NCBI GenBank assembly: GCA_916610825.1
Contig: OU744450.1
Coordinates: 620,001 to 684,000, forward strand
DNA length: 64,000 nucleotides
Direction of reading: 5' to 3'
Source: Haliclystus octoradiatus
Lineage: Eukaryota; Cnidaria; Staurozoa; Stauromedusae; Haliclystidae
This document shows, in pieces, positions 1 to 15,200 of this stretch. How positions within the stretch are numbered: position 1 is the stretch's first letter; each line of letters starts with the position of its first letter. The notes beneath the pieces were generated by a model. It worked only from the letters and a program-made list of their open reading frames with translations, made no database searches and was not told the origin of the DNA. The translations under genes were made by a program, and so were the position numbers.

Positions 1-650
1 AAGACTGCAGCCAAGGTTAGAATCAACCATGTGGCCAATGATGTTTTGGTGGGGGGACGCATCTCCCGCTACTTTCTTCGGGAGAACAGCATTCCCTCAC
101 TTTTTTCATTTGAATTGAAGTTTTATGTGTTTTTGTTCCGAGTAATATTATTTCGGGTTAAAAAAGCAAGGTTAGATGCAAGAACAGATTGTGTGGAATG
201 TGTTATAATAAATATATCTATTACAACTGTCTGTGTCATTTAATAAGATAGGCCTACTAAATAAATATAACTTTAATAAATATAACTTTAAAGTTAACTT
301 CATTTTTACCAAGGAAATAATTAAATGACCCAATAGATTATACTGAATTGGTCTCATGAAATGCACTGCAGAGCTCATAAAAAGATTATAATTTTGAATC
401 ATTTTCCAGGGGAAGGAGGGGCCTTCGGCCCCTATAACACTTGAGAGCTGTTCCCCCACTTTTTTTTTTTACAGAAAACATCACTGTGTGGCTTCCTCTT
501 CACCGATGCTTGCTGTCTTAAACATCAACTAAATTGTTTCGTTTTTGTAGATTTCACAATTGCATGCCCTTCTAAAGATAATGAAAAGACGAAGGTTAGC
601 CACTCATCTAGTTGATCAGCGATATCTTATTTATTCTAGTTCAATTTTCT
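1..650. other. No gene seen; upstream or intronic sequence of the GNB1L-like gene
   Basis: AT-rich sequence without a convincing coding exon. The open frames here are short and show no family similarity. It lies upstream of the first recognisable GNB1L exon and is probably intron or 5' flank of that gene. An exon-like stretch near 551-594 was considered and not accepted because its phase does not join the next exon. Confidence 0.5.
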
Positions 651-1080
651 GAAAATTCTAGGATAAACAGTGTTCAAAAATTCCCGCTAAATTTGACAAT
701 AACATTTTGTCAGAGGCTCAAAACTGAGGAGAATACCAAACTTCAAATTATCAACCCGCTTTACAAGGGCAAGTCAAAATTGTCAATGGTTTTCATTGCA
801 GTTATCCGAAATAGGGAATCAAAGCCAGGTTGCAGATAAGCAGGAATTCGCACTTTAGCAGGTTACAGTACGCAAAATGTCCTACATGCAGCTTGCAATG
901 TCCTCGTATTAAATTAAAACTGCATAATTTTAGTCTTTCAGAGAAAGGTTTGTTGGTATTTTTTTTCAATAGGTTTTAGTTTGCTATTCTCATTCAGTTT
1001 TGAGCCTCTCACAAAACTGTATTGTCAAATTTTTGATGCTGAAATTTTTGAACACTGTTTAGGCCTATCCTGGAATTTCC
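651..1080. mobile_element. Foldback (MITE-like) element with arms of about 100 bp
   Basis: The stretch at about 651-744 recurs in inverted orientation at about 972-1080. Shared blocks include AACAGTGTTCAAAAATT, AAATTTGACAATA and GAGGCTCAAAACTGA, separated by small indels. About 230 bp lie between the arms. There is no coding capacity, so this is a non-autonomous foldback element. I could not identify a target duplication, so the superfamily is unknown. Confidence 0.7.
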
Positions 1081-2760
1081 AAACGAAGGAGGCAATCAAT
1101 CAAACTGCATGATTATGCTCGATTGCGACGTCATATTTTAGAAACTGATTTCTTTAGTAGGCTATGGAGAGTAATTTCTCAATAGATATTGTCTACAATA
1201 TTGGTTAATATTTTAAAAACCATGAGTAATTCAAAATTAATCTCCACAGAAATGTGTAATGTACCCAATAGTAATGTTTATGATGAATTCTGGACTAAAA
1301 ATGTAACTATTTTACCTTGATTAGTTATGTGAACAACTTGGAATTTTGATTCAATTTTCTGGGCATGCTATGAACCCTGCTTTTGTACAAATCAAATTAA
1401 ATGTTTTATTAGCTATATGCAAAATTAATTTTGTTATGTTTTGATCATTTTTAAATTAAGATCAGTGTGATAAAGCTGAAAGATAATGTATCGGAATTGT
1501 CGTCAGTTGTTATACCAAAAAATAAAGGTAAAATCTATCAAATAAAAGTCAATCTTATGAAATGAAACAAGTATATGAAAGCCACCAACAAGATATAGAT
1601 GACTTTTCCACTATAGACAGGCGATCTTTATATTCAGGGCTGCTTAACAATATTTATTACATATTATTGAAGTGTCCACTATAGACAGGTAGGCCTAACC
1701 TCTTGTTGTTCTTGTTTACATTGTTGTTCTCATTAAAGGGGCTGCAAGCTCAAATTGGATTAGGCTCAGCGTTCAATTGCCATGCACAGGACTAATTTTT
1801 AATTAGTGAAAACACCACAAAAGTCCTATCGTCAAAAAATGCTCTTACTTTAAACTCAATGGAATTATGTTCATTGTTCAAACTTTGACACTTATCTGGC
1901 ATAAAATTCATGTCAATCATAAAGAATAAACATACGCAGGATCCTAAGTGTATGGCACCTGTCGGTCAGTTTTGCTCCTTCAACAGAGCAAGTTGCTGTC
2001 AGCACCATAATGCAACACTCCTTATCCTAGCTTAATATGGGTTGGTGATGTAATATCTATCAAATAAAGCAGACTGTTACAGCCATTGATTACATGATAT
2101 CATAGCTTTACCTACTTGCTAATATCTGCGTACAGTATCTGAGTAGGCTAAAGTAGCCCGCAATGTTTGCACCATGAAAAAGAAAGAGATTGTATCTTAA
2201 TCGTAATCACGAATATTAAACACGATTGATTTCCCTGAATAAGTAACGATCATGATAATTAGAGATCATTGTAAAGGGTTGTGAAAAGGGAATAGTTCCT
2301 GTAATTTGGAAGAACAACAATCTATAGGTATTATTCATGAAGAGCACGCTTGCTAGCTCTTTAACTGTGTGAGTGGATATTATATAGACGGTATTCCCTG
2401 CCAGAATAGTTCACAAAACGTTCATTGAAAATGGGGTATTTTTCATGAACTGTGTATCGTATTAGGAGGTTTGTGACTTTCAATTCTCAAATGTATGTTA
2501 AACGAACATTTGAATTGGCAGTTTTTCAGTAATGTTTGGAATTTTTAAAACGAAATTATAATCAGAGAGTCCATGTATTTGGAAAGGTAGACCTACCCGA
2601 CTCCTGAACAAGATTTTTATGTTCATGAACTGCTCATGAATTACATATAATTCAAGTTCATAAAATTAATAGTCAGAAATAACTCAATTGGTTCACACAA
2701 ATATCTCATTCATATCAGTGTTCGACTGCACTATTTTTCGTCTGCCAAGATTCTAAATAA
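1081..2760. other. No gene seen; AT-rich intron or flank
   Basis: Nothing coding is supported. Around 1605-1690 are two copies of a short motif (CACTATAGACAGG) that belongs to the TA-flanked palindromic MITE family found complete at 20506-20673, so this part holds a decayed fragment of that family. Confidence 0.5.
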
Positions 2761-2761
2761 T

Positions 2762-2848
2762 ACGGTGTCACCCTACCGGAATGCGTCTGTTTAACTAGAT
2801 GAGTGTCTCCTTTCACCAAGAGAAATGATTGTAATTGATCTTTACTGA
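2762..2848 (-). mobile_element. Fragment of tRNA-derived SINE (family A), reverse orientation
   Basis: Reading the minus strand, this matches the 3' half of the SINE seen complete at 21339-21730, including the block that ends in a TAGGGCGATACCGT-like motif. The tRNA-like head is missing, as expected for a 5'-truncated retroposed copy. Divergence is high. Confidence 0.6.
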
Positions 2849-2948
2849 TCTCATGACAAAATGCTAGAATACTCCAAATAATAATATTTTCTGATCTTGT
2901 TATCTAGTTATTTATGAATTCATAATATCTTTAATTGCATTCAACCAG

Positions 2949-5472
<2,524 letters not shown>

Positions 5473-8441
5473 TACCAACACTAGCAAGTTGACCAATTGT
5501 TTATATAAAGATGTCATCATATGACAAGGATTCATTTAGGTAATCGATTAGCATGATTAAGCTAACAAATGTGCATCAGGGAGAAGGATGGATCAAATAT
5601 CTGACTTAAATGCATGGCCTATATGGTAAGTTTGTTGTGTTATATGACAGCATGCAGTGAGCTTTGCAAACGATGCTAAAATCATATATAGAGCATAGGG
5701 TTTAATTGCATCATTAGCAGCCTATACATGTAACAGTTCAATAAAGCAATTAGTCATCAAGCAGTCAACAAGATACAAACAAAAACATGTTTACCTGTTT
5801 ACATATGTCACACGAAGATTATGCATTCAAGATGAGGCATTCAATTATGAAAGTATGTGTTCATCAATTATACAAATTAATTAAATTATGTAGGCTAATT
5901 ATATCACAATGACTTTAAATTATATCAGACAGAAAATTTATTTGTCAATTTGTTTCACATGATGTAATTATTACTAGTCAAATATCGTTTTAAAAGTAAT
6001 GTGTCATTTTAATACTTTTTCAACATAAATGGGACACATCAACATTTCAATTTTTCTTCATTTCTCCAGAAAATCAACTAAATGCAACAATATAAAACTG
6101 TGTACATAAAAACTTTGTAAATTGTATTAAAAGTTACAAGTTATGCTTCAGTTTTGTTTTCTGTATCATCAATATAGACTGCCAAACGGTCCTACCTCGT
6201 GTCGAGGCTTGTCGAGGGTGTTGGGTTTGTTTTGAGGGAGGATACATTATATGAAGCCCCCTTTTATTATCGTTCTTTTTAGAGTGACCACTGATCTCGA
6301 AGATCGGATCATGTGACGTAAACAATGTCAATTTTATTCGTAAATGACATGAAATATGACATTAGAACGTCGTCATTACAATTGAGAAGATGTATCGGCC
6401 TCTTTCTATCGTACTTCACACGCTCTTGAAACATTTTCATCCGATTCCTATCGAGGTGATTACATTCTTATCTGCATTGTAAAAGGGACTTGACTGCGCT
6501 CCAAAATAATAGAGGGTGATGTGATGTGACGTTGGTTTTATTTAGCTGCAGGCTGCTGCGTTTGCACCTGCATCAATCTGCCTTGCCATGAGAATTAGAG
6601 TAAGGTTGACCTTTCAACTGAGACAGAAGAGAACTAGCTACATGGGCAAACAGAAGCAGACAGTTATAGAGCATACGGCACCAGTTGTTAATCTCTTTGT
6701 TTGAAAGTAAGATTCCGCTATTTGTATATGAGACAGGACTGTCGCAACCATGCTATCTCTCTCTCTGTGTGGCTTTCGGGGCTGAAATTACAGAATGTGA
6801 GAACATATGCTCATCATTCTATTTCTAAGTAAGAGGCGGGAACACATGCAGAAGTATGTCAGCAATGTATTGTGTACAAATTCACTTTTTGATGTTGAGA
6901 GTTTTAATTGGCTTAATGTATATTAAATATGAAGAATGAGATAAGCAACAACAGTTAATAGGCAATGTAAATATTGACTTTGTTAGCCGTCCCTTTAGTA
7001 ATGAAATCGATTGACATTAAAGTGCATTAACGCATTGGATATGATATTTAATCGATACGTTTTATTGTTAAATGGATGTTATTATCAACCGCTAATCGTT
7101 TTAAAAGGATACTTCCAAATAGTCTGTCTTTCTTTATCTCCATTTATCAAACGATTATATACTATTCTGATTTCGTTGCTACTTAATAATAATTACTATT
7201 TCGTTACAATATCGTTGAAACAAGTGAATAAATAGTTCGTAAATGAAATATTTCTGATCAAATAATGACATTTCACCTATCAAAGTTATATGCATATTCT
7301 GTCTGCATAGATTTATCAATATGTTGGCTTTAAATATAACATACGACATTTCAGTTTATCGGATTTCAAACCTACATATTAGTTCTTTGCTACAATAACA
7401 ACCATTTGGGAGAGCCATTTCACAATTTGATACCGTCAGAATGTTCATGATTTTACAAACATTTTGTTCTATAATCGTTCTTAGTAAAACCTTGATTTTA
7501 TTGAAAAACCGAAGTGCTTGTTTACTATCTTCGTGGACATAACCTGCAGAAATCCTCTCATGATAAACCAATCAAACATTTTTATTCATGGCTCCATTTT
7601 GCACTATATGTAGTGGTTAAATATATTTTTGCTAGATATTACTAGCGATTTTAAGCAACCTCAAACATTTCGAAAACATATTTAAACCAATAGATGTTTT
7701 CAAGTCGTTTAATTCTAAATGATGGAATATCTTCTAGTCGAAACTTTAATCTGCAGATGTAAATATCATCAATCGGATATCGTATTCCGACAACAAAATC
7801 AGTAATTTAATGTTAAGAACATTTTATTGGCTACATGCATTTAGGTAATTTACTCATTAAAAATGAATTGGATCCAAGAGGGAATAATACGAAATAGTTC
7901 AGATGGTTTTCCATCTATTTCTTGATGGTGTTATGACTATAGGATGTTCTTCCTTTGATTCATGTCTGACGGTATTGGGCTTTTGTTGCTGGTGTTATGA
8001 TAACATCTATAATTTATAACCTATCCCTTAAAATGACAATTCTTCTCTGTAATTAGATATAGACTCTCTATTCAGATATATATGCAGCCACTGTACAAAT
8101 AAGTTAATTTAGATATTATTTTAACTTCCATTCTAATATATTTTTGCTTAAATTTATCAACTTCATAATTATATGTTACTTATGAGATTTTAATTTGTAC
8201 CTTTATTGTTTTGGTTATTGCTAGTCTAGTTCGTATACGTCGTGTCTCGTATAGAGGATTTGGCGGTGCATTCACATGTCAATCAATTTCTAGATTGATG
8301 TCAGTGCTATACATACTTGCCTTTGGACCGTCGTTAGTAACTGGTTTGTCTTCCGTTATAAGACGCACACATATATCATTTAAGCAGCACTCAATTCAAG
8401 ATTGAGTTATTAATTATTAACGATCTAAATATTTCTACAAT
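5473..8441. other. GNB1L 3' flank and homeobox upstream region; no gene seen
   Basis: An AATAAA at 5740-5745, 268 bases after the GNB1L stop, is a plausible polyadenylation signal. The rest (to 8441) is AT-rich with no supported exon. The last kilobase precedes the homeobox gene and would be its proximal regulatory region. No clear TATA box or conserved element could be named from sequence alone. Confidence 0.45.
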
Positions 8442-10310
8442 ATGAATATGCAATCGCAGTGTGGCATCGATACCTATCAAACATACAACCCATCCAATAG
8501 TTCTTATTATACACAGAGAGAAATGGTACCTCAGCCAACTACATACGCTATACCTACATATCAACCATCTTCTGATCGCCCTAATCCGCCGTCATTTCGA
8601 ATCGAAGATATTCTTTTGCGAAATACACCATACCCTGGGACATGTGGATCTTACAGCCCGCCACACTTACAAACATCGTCGACAGCAGCCTTGATGCATC
8701 ATCATTATTCTCCAGCAAATGGGATAGTTATGCCTGTTTATAGAGGTACGCATTACCAGGAACAGGCCAGTGCAGGTTACGGTATGCCTGAACCAATCCA
8801 CGAATGCCAAAACGACAAAGATTATCAAGGTACGTGGGACAGTATTAATAATATGTTCATCTCTCACAAGCCTTCTTGTTATCTTCTCTGCAAGTAGTGG
8901 TGGTATTATTGTATGCTCTCGAAATCACGTTGTTGTCTGAGCAATTTATCAAATGAGAATTATACAGTCCTAAAATATAGTATCTTGTCATTATCAAAGC
9001 ACATGGTCTAACAAGAATGTCACTTTACCTTTGATTCTAAATAGTCTTTTCTACACTATTATCTTGTCATTGAATTTGTCACATCGCTTTCAAATGCCGC
9101 TATTTGTCGGGTGTTTACCCATCTTCAAAGAATCCATTTGAACCTTCTCAGCTATTTCAATGTTCAAGTGACTACTAGCCAACCCTATGAGTTAATATAT
9201 ACTATTAACGTGTCTCATGATTGAGAGAAAATACTCAAATTGTGTATCATTAGCGCTCTATATGAACTTAATGTTGGATTTATAGCTTTGCGTTCATAAT
9301 GTATATTTTATTAATGCTCATATTTTCAATTTCCAGCAATCAGATTTGGTCTATAATTATAAGAAAGGAAACTGGGATTAATCTATTTTTGGTGCGCCGT
9401 AAACACCTTCTGTGACGATCAATAGGAACTAATCCATCATATGAATTACTTATATATACTTCCAGGCGTAATTAATTGGACAGCTTTTTTTAGATTCAAG
9501 CTAGGGGGTGGTCAAGTTCCCTCTATATCGATGTGTCATATGCCCTCTTTTATTAGATTAAAGAATTCTCAAATGTTAATATTATGACCATTCTGTGTTT
9601 AGTATCAATAACTATAAGCAACGAACTAATTATGACACATTCATTGTAGAAAGACACAAATTATAAGCAATCGTTTACGATTACGTTTTGATTTATTCTA
9701 TTCAGTTTTCTTTCAGCACAAACGGTCATTATTCGTGGCAAATCTTTCCCTGCAATGAATCCAAATTTTCAGAAGTAGATTTTTCAATTGAATTCCAGCT
9801 TTTATCGCCTCTTGATTTGAGCCTGGAAGGTGATTATCAATATCGTAAATTCATGCATATTTTGTGTCCTTTTTCGAACCGCTTGCTTTTTCTTATGAAA
9901 AGGGTTTTTATGCTGTTTATTTATATTCGGAAGAAGTTTAATGTTTTTATTTTTGCAATATTGCAGGTCCTAGTTCGTCTGTACTAAGTTCATTACCTGT
10001 TTACTTTCGATTAAAACCAAGTTTAAGAACAGCCAGTGGGCGAAAATGTCGCAAACCAAGGACTGTTTTTAGTGAGGTTCAACTCTTGATTCTTGAAAGG
10101 GAATTCTCTGAACATCGTTATTTATCAACTCCTCAAAGAACGAAATTAGCTGATCGATTAGGATTGAATCAATCGCAAGTTAAAACGTGGTTTCAAAATC
10201 GACGTATGAAATGGAAAAAGGAAACGACGGAGAAAGAAAGAGTAGAAGGAAAATTAACAGGTGAAATAAGGCATACGTATTCGCCAGACGAGACAGACAA
10301 CGAAGAATAA
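8442..10310 (+). CDS. BARX/BSX-type ANTP-class homeobox transcription factor, complete
   Basis: Two exons, 8442-8829 and 9967-10310, are joined at phase 1 (AAG|GTACGT donor, TTGCAG acceptor) and encode 243 aa. The homeodomain spans residues 157-216 with the core residues in place (F164, L172, F176, W204, F205, N207, R209) and third-helix motif VKTWFQNRRMKWKK. An Engrailed-homology-1-like repressor motif, FRIEDILL, is at residues 52-59; it fits F-x-I-x-x-I-L and would recruit Groucho/TLE. The tail is acidic. The YLSTP-R-LA-LGL block is shared by BARX and BSX. The N-terminal SF-IEDILL motif and the basic GRKCRK stretch before the homeodomain recall BSX, while RRMKWKK recalls BARX. I therefore give the class, not the orthologue. 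It would act as a nuclear DNA-binding regulator, probably a repressor. The 1.1-kb intron (8830-9966) shows nothing else. Confidence 0.94.
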
Positions 10311-10376
10311 CAAACACATTTAACAATTAAGAATATCCTATAGACTCTCTCACGCTTCGATGTGTACTGTTTCATG

Positions 10377-10382
10377 AATAAA
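10377..10382 (+). terminator. Polyadenylation signal AATAAA of the homeobox gene
   Basis: Canonical hexamer 67 bases after the TAA stop of the homeobox gene. Position and strand fit a short 3' UTR. Confidence 0.65.
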
Positions 10383-12216
10383 ACGTTTGAATAATGCAAG
10401 CCACAACAATCACAGAAATGTTTGTATCAAATGAGAGGAACATTTTCATCGGTATTATATACTTGTTGCTCCTTTCAATTTGTAGATAGTTCAGATTCAA
10501 TGTTTACGTTATGCGGTATTGAGTTTAGAGTAATATATATATACACATATATCACATGTACAGATTCATAATGTTGAAGAGATATATTTTTCCGGTTTTA
10601 ATTAATTAATTGATTGGTAAACGACTAAATATACGAGAGGGCGTGGTCCTTGTTGGCTGTCTGCTAGGTTGCATTGGGGGGATCCATTTACTGGCGTCAC
10701 AATGTCATCAAATGAGTATATTGAGTGAGTGTTTAAAACAAAGGGAGACCATGGCAAGGTATTCGCTTTGATCCATAGACCACCTATTTGCTACAACTGC
10801 ATTCTATATTAAAACATTTGATTAGTTGTTGACCACATTTCTAGTATTCACACCTCGTCAACATCTCTAGCGCATTGGTGAACAACGGATTAACAGCTCA
10901 GAGCGGAATCAAGTGACACGCGTTCATTTCTAATCTCGCGGCAACGGACTCCTCATATGTTTGTAGAGATTCTCTTGCGCCGGTTCAAGTTACCATTTCT
11001 TGACTAACGGTGTAACAGTACTGCCATCAATCAGCATCCTCTTCAAACAACCGCCCGTTAATCTGACGGTAGCCGCAATCACTTTTTGGCGTTAACCGCG
11101 TCAACGGTGTCCGATCCCTGCGTTGTATTTGGCTGTATACAGGTGCCTCTTGCTTCGGTTTGTTCTCGTGAGAAGGATGGGTTCCTTCCTAGGGAGCGCA
11201 ATTCTAGAATCACGGGAAAATTTTACAAAATTCACATTCTTCTGTAGCAAATCATATTATTTCTTTCGTATGTTCAGACTGAAAATTTGATTTTCTAAAT
11301 CTTTTTACTGGAAACGTTGGAACAAATTTTATTATGATTTTTTGTTGCTATCTTTCAAACTAAGATGAACAAAATACCTTGCAACACATGGGCAAAAAAA
11401 TGGTAGAAAAATTCCCGATTTAGTAATTAAATGTCGAATTCTCGTTTCACAGCACTATTTTTGAAAATTTCACGCTATCGGAAGAGGGCGAATATCGGTT
11501 CAGGCTTTATAGGAACCCTCCCTAAGAAGACGTTGCTCCGTCGATAATGGGACAGCTTCTTGGATATGCGATGATAACACGTCAGAGACATGCGCTGTTG
11601 CCTGACTTATCTAGAAACGTATCTCATCAACTCACGGTTTTATTTACGAAACAAAACGTCAGCCTTTGCGGATGAAAATGAATGTGGAAACAGGGTCTTT
11701 TCTTACTGAAAATGTTTTGACTATATTGAGTCCGATTGCTCGTTAATTAAGACAGTGTTTGAGGTTAAATCTCCATGATAAATTAAATCCCCAATGATGT
11801 TTATATGATATTTGCTATTATTAATTATTTTCGTAAATGTACACATTTTATCTAATTATGTGGCCCATATACACTGTGGAACAAGGCATTAGGTCAATAG
11901 AATCTAATTAAAAAAATTAAAACATATTTATTCAAAAAGGCAGCATAAAAGTTGTAAAAAAGGTAATAATTGTATAATAGAATATAGTGTATATAATGTA
12001 TATTATTTTTATAAATTCAATCTGTAAAGCGCTTTTGAGCATTTGACTTTTTAACTTTTTAAACATAATGATAATTTATTTTTATTCCTATAAAAATCAT
12101 CAGCAGAAGCCGTGTATAGTGAGGGGCTGTGAAAATAATTCATTCCAAGTAAAAGTTCACTCTGTGTGATGATCAATGCAACTGGCTTAAAATTAATGAA
12201 AAAAAAAGAATTTGTT
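10383..12216. other. Intergenic region between convergent homeobox and acyltransferase genes; no gene seen
   Basis: The part at about 10850-11180 is noticeably richer in G and C than its surroundings but has no open frame with family similarity. A stretch at 11185-11480 resembles one at about 53215-53340 (shared GCAATTCT and GTGAATTCTCGTTTC-like blocks), so an unclassified dispersed repeat is likely. Near 12075-12086 are two TTTATT hexamers, that is AATAAA on the minus strand, suitable as polyadenylation signals for the acyltransferase gene. Confidence 0.45.
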
Positions 12217-15200
12217 TCATCGAATCTTCAAAATGGCATTTGGATATTTGCTGTATATCTTTTTGTTTCCATTGAATAATTTTGTTAACTGATCAACGTA
12301 TGTCTGATGGTAAAACTGAATATCTTTCTCGCTTGGGTTTGCCATTTTTGGAATTGGAATTGGTTTACCAACTATAAAAAATAAAACAGAAATGGATACC
12401 ATATCTTGTCTTCAAAAACAGATATAATTCAAGGGTTTGAATTGTATACTGATTGCGTATTGCACCTAAAGCAACATATACATGATAGTATATAGACAAT
12501 TTTTGTTGCTTATGATAGAGCCCCGGGGGTAGTTTCAATAATTTGGGTATACGCAGACGCTCAATTAGAGGGTGCCTTTTTCAAAGTCCAGGAAAAAACA
12601 TAAGAGTATGCTTTACCAGGAAAATCTTCTAAGATATAATTTTTTTTTATAGAATTTTTTTTTCCTATTTTCAGGGTAATATACTCTTTTTTAAAAAATA
12701 CTTGGGGTATCTTTTCATTATCTGAATGCCTATTTATATGGTCATCCTACCAAAGTTCTATTTGAACCGTAACCCCGTCGAAGCGCAATGGAAGGATAGA
12801 CCCCGCAGGGATAGACCGTCTTTTGTGATATATAACTGTTGAATTTATGCTTCCATCATATTGTATGTATACTTGTATACTTTGTGCAGTGTCTATTTCC
12901 CCTATGGAGAATTAGTGCCGCCGCAGTTGAATGGTCGATCATACACTCACAAACGTACATTAATTTATGTACTTGAAATGACTCATTCAAATTTCAGATC
13001 CATTGTAAATGTAACGGCTGTCTATCACGGCTGGCTATCACGGAGTACAGAAAGTTACACAAGCTTTCTTCTCTTTCTTGGCGATTTTATATTCATCATC
13101 AACATCATCATCATTTATTGAGTAAACCTTATAAGCCATTTCCGGCTTTTTTTACAAAGGTCTCATACAGAATAATACATTTAATATAAAAAAATCATTA
13201 TTATAAAGATTAAAAGCTAATTAATTAGAATACATGGATATAATTATTATTTCGATAGATATAGATATGATTTACATTTTTCTTTATAAATGGCACTGTC
13301 AGCAATCACTTTCATCTAGGATGGCAGACCGTTCCACAAACAAGCACCTGCTGATTGGAAAGAGTGACGATGGCTTTGTTTGATATAGATGTCATTATTG
13401 GTCGAGGATCGTGTTTTGGTGGTTAATGGAGAAGAGAAGAATGTGGTTAACAGAGGAGGAGCTTTCTGAAATTTAATTTTTTGTACCCAGGAAAGCTGGT
13501 TGAGTTTCACCCTGCCTCTAACGCTGAATTGGCTAAGCATGTCTGAGACAGGAGGCCTATAGTGGCATTGGAGTACTGTCCTCATGCCTCTATTTTGTAG
13601 CATCTGGAGGCGATCGAGGTGTTTGTTCATACAGTTCCCCCAGGCAACAGCACAGTAGTCGAAATGTGGCAAAACAAGAGCATTGGACAGACGTTTCCTC
13701 GTTTCAAGAGGTAAAAATTTACAGCTGTGTTTTAGAACTCCCAGACCCCTGTTGACTTTGCTAATGATTTGATCTATGTGGGCATCGAAATTAACGATGC
13801 TGTCAAGTTTTAAGCCAAGATATTTTATTATATCTACTTGTTTTATATGAGCGTCATTTAGTTCAACATTCAGAGTACTATTGTTAAAGTATTTGGAACC
13901 AATTGACATGCAGTTGGTTTTATTTATGTTAAAGCCAAGTTGATTCGAGCACAGCCAAATGTAAATTGATTTAATTTCAAAAGAAAGAGTATCATTTATA
14001 GCTTCAACAGATTTATGTGAGAAATAGATAATTGTGTCATCCGCGTATAAATTTATATTACATTTATTTACCGCAGTTGAAATATCGTTTATGTAGATTG
14101 TTTGGGCGAAAACCGAAACATCTTATTCGCACTTATTATAAGTAACTATTTAAAACATTCAAATAGCCTCGTTTAGTAAGAAGTTCACCTCCTTTTATGT
14201 AAGCACGCGTAATATTGTAATAATTAACCTTTTGTAGTGACGTAATAATGTAGTATAAATAGTTCGATTTTGTATTAGTTAGTCAGTTATGCCCAGAGTT
14301 ATGCCAAGCTACGCCAAGTTATGCGGTAGTTTTGTGGAGTGTTGAGCTAACTCCTCATTAGAAAGAAAGTAAAGTAAGATTGGTCGTGTTCATTTGTGTG
14401 GTTCATCCAATGCGTGATCTTTTGAGTTTAAATACACTCTTATATTATAAATACAGTCCTCATTCGTAAGAACATAGATCAAGAATAAAAGAGGACCTAA
14501 AATGGAGCCCTGTGGTACTCCACAATTAACTGTACCTACGTCAGATGCTATATATTAGTATTAAAAACATATGGTGCTCTATTTGTTAGATATGATTTAA
14601 ATAAGTCTAGATTACTGTTACTACATCCATAATGCATTAATTTTTGTAATAAAATCGAGTGATTCACTGTATCGAAGGCTTTCCTGAGATCAATGCTTAC
14701 CACCCCAATTCGTTTTTTATTTTGAATTTCACTGAAGCAAAATTCAGTGAAGCTGAGGATACTACTGGCTGTGCAGTGACGTTTTCTAAATCCTGACTGG
14801 TAAATTGACAATAAAATATATTTGTTAAGATGATTAGATAGCTGTTTATGAATTATTTTTTCTAAAATTTTTGATAGTACTGGTAAAATAGAGATTTTGG
14901 CCTATATTATATTTTTATCTTGTTTGGAGTTAGATTTATGGATAGGGTTAAATCAGGGTGAAAACAGATTTGGTTTACTTACTGACTGTTGTGAGATCAA
15001 CTCGAAATGGAAAGCAAAGGAATCGACCGTATGGAATAATAGGTGCAAATTTTACGTATTTCTTGAGAAAATCTTGTGTCTTACGCAGAAGAGAGCCAGG
15101 GGGAGAGCTAACTTGCTTGAACAAATCGTTTTCACCAAATGTATAAGCAGGAATGATTGATGACCTTTTATGTAAAAAATAAAAAGAAGATATTAAAGGT

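Noticed and set aside
551-594. Upstream GNB1L exon (acceptor TTTTTGTAG, donor AAG|GTTAGC)
   Set aside because: The reading frame resembling the protein ends in phase 0, but the next exon needs phase 1; similarity is only a few residues.
9688-9987. 99-aa frame upstream of the second homeobox exon
   Set aside because: It is intron sequence; the acceptor at 9966 gives the correct phase for the homeodomain exon.
14897-15160. 87-aa plus-strand frame
   Set aside because: Antisense shadow of the acyltransferase exon 15164-14983.
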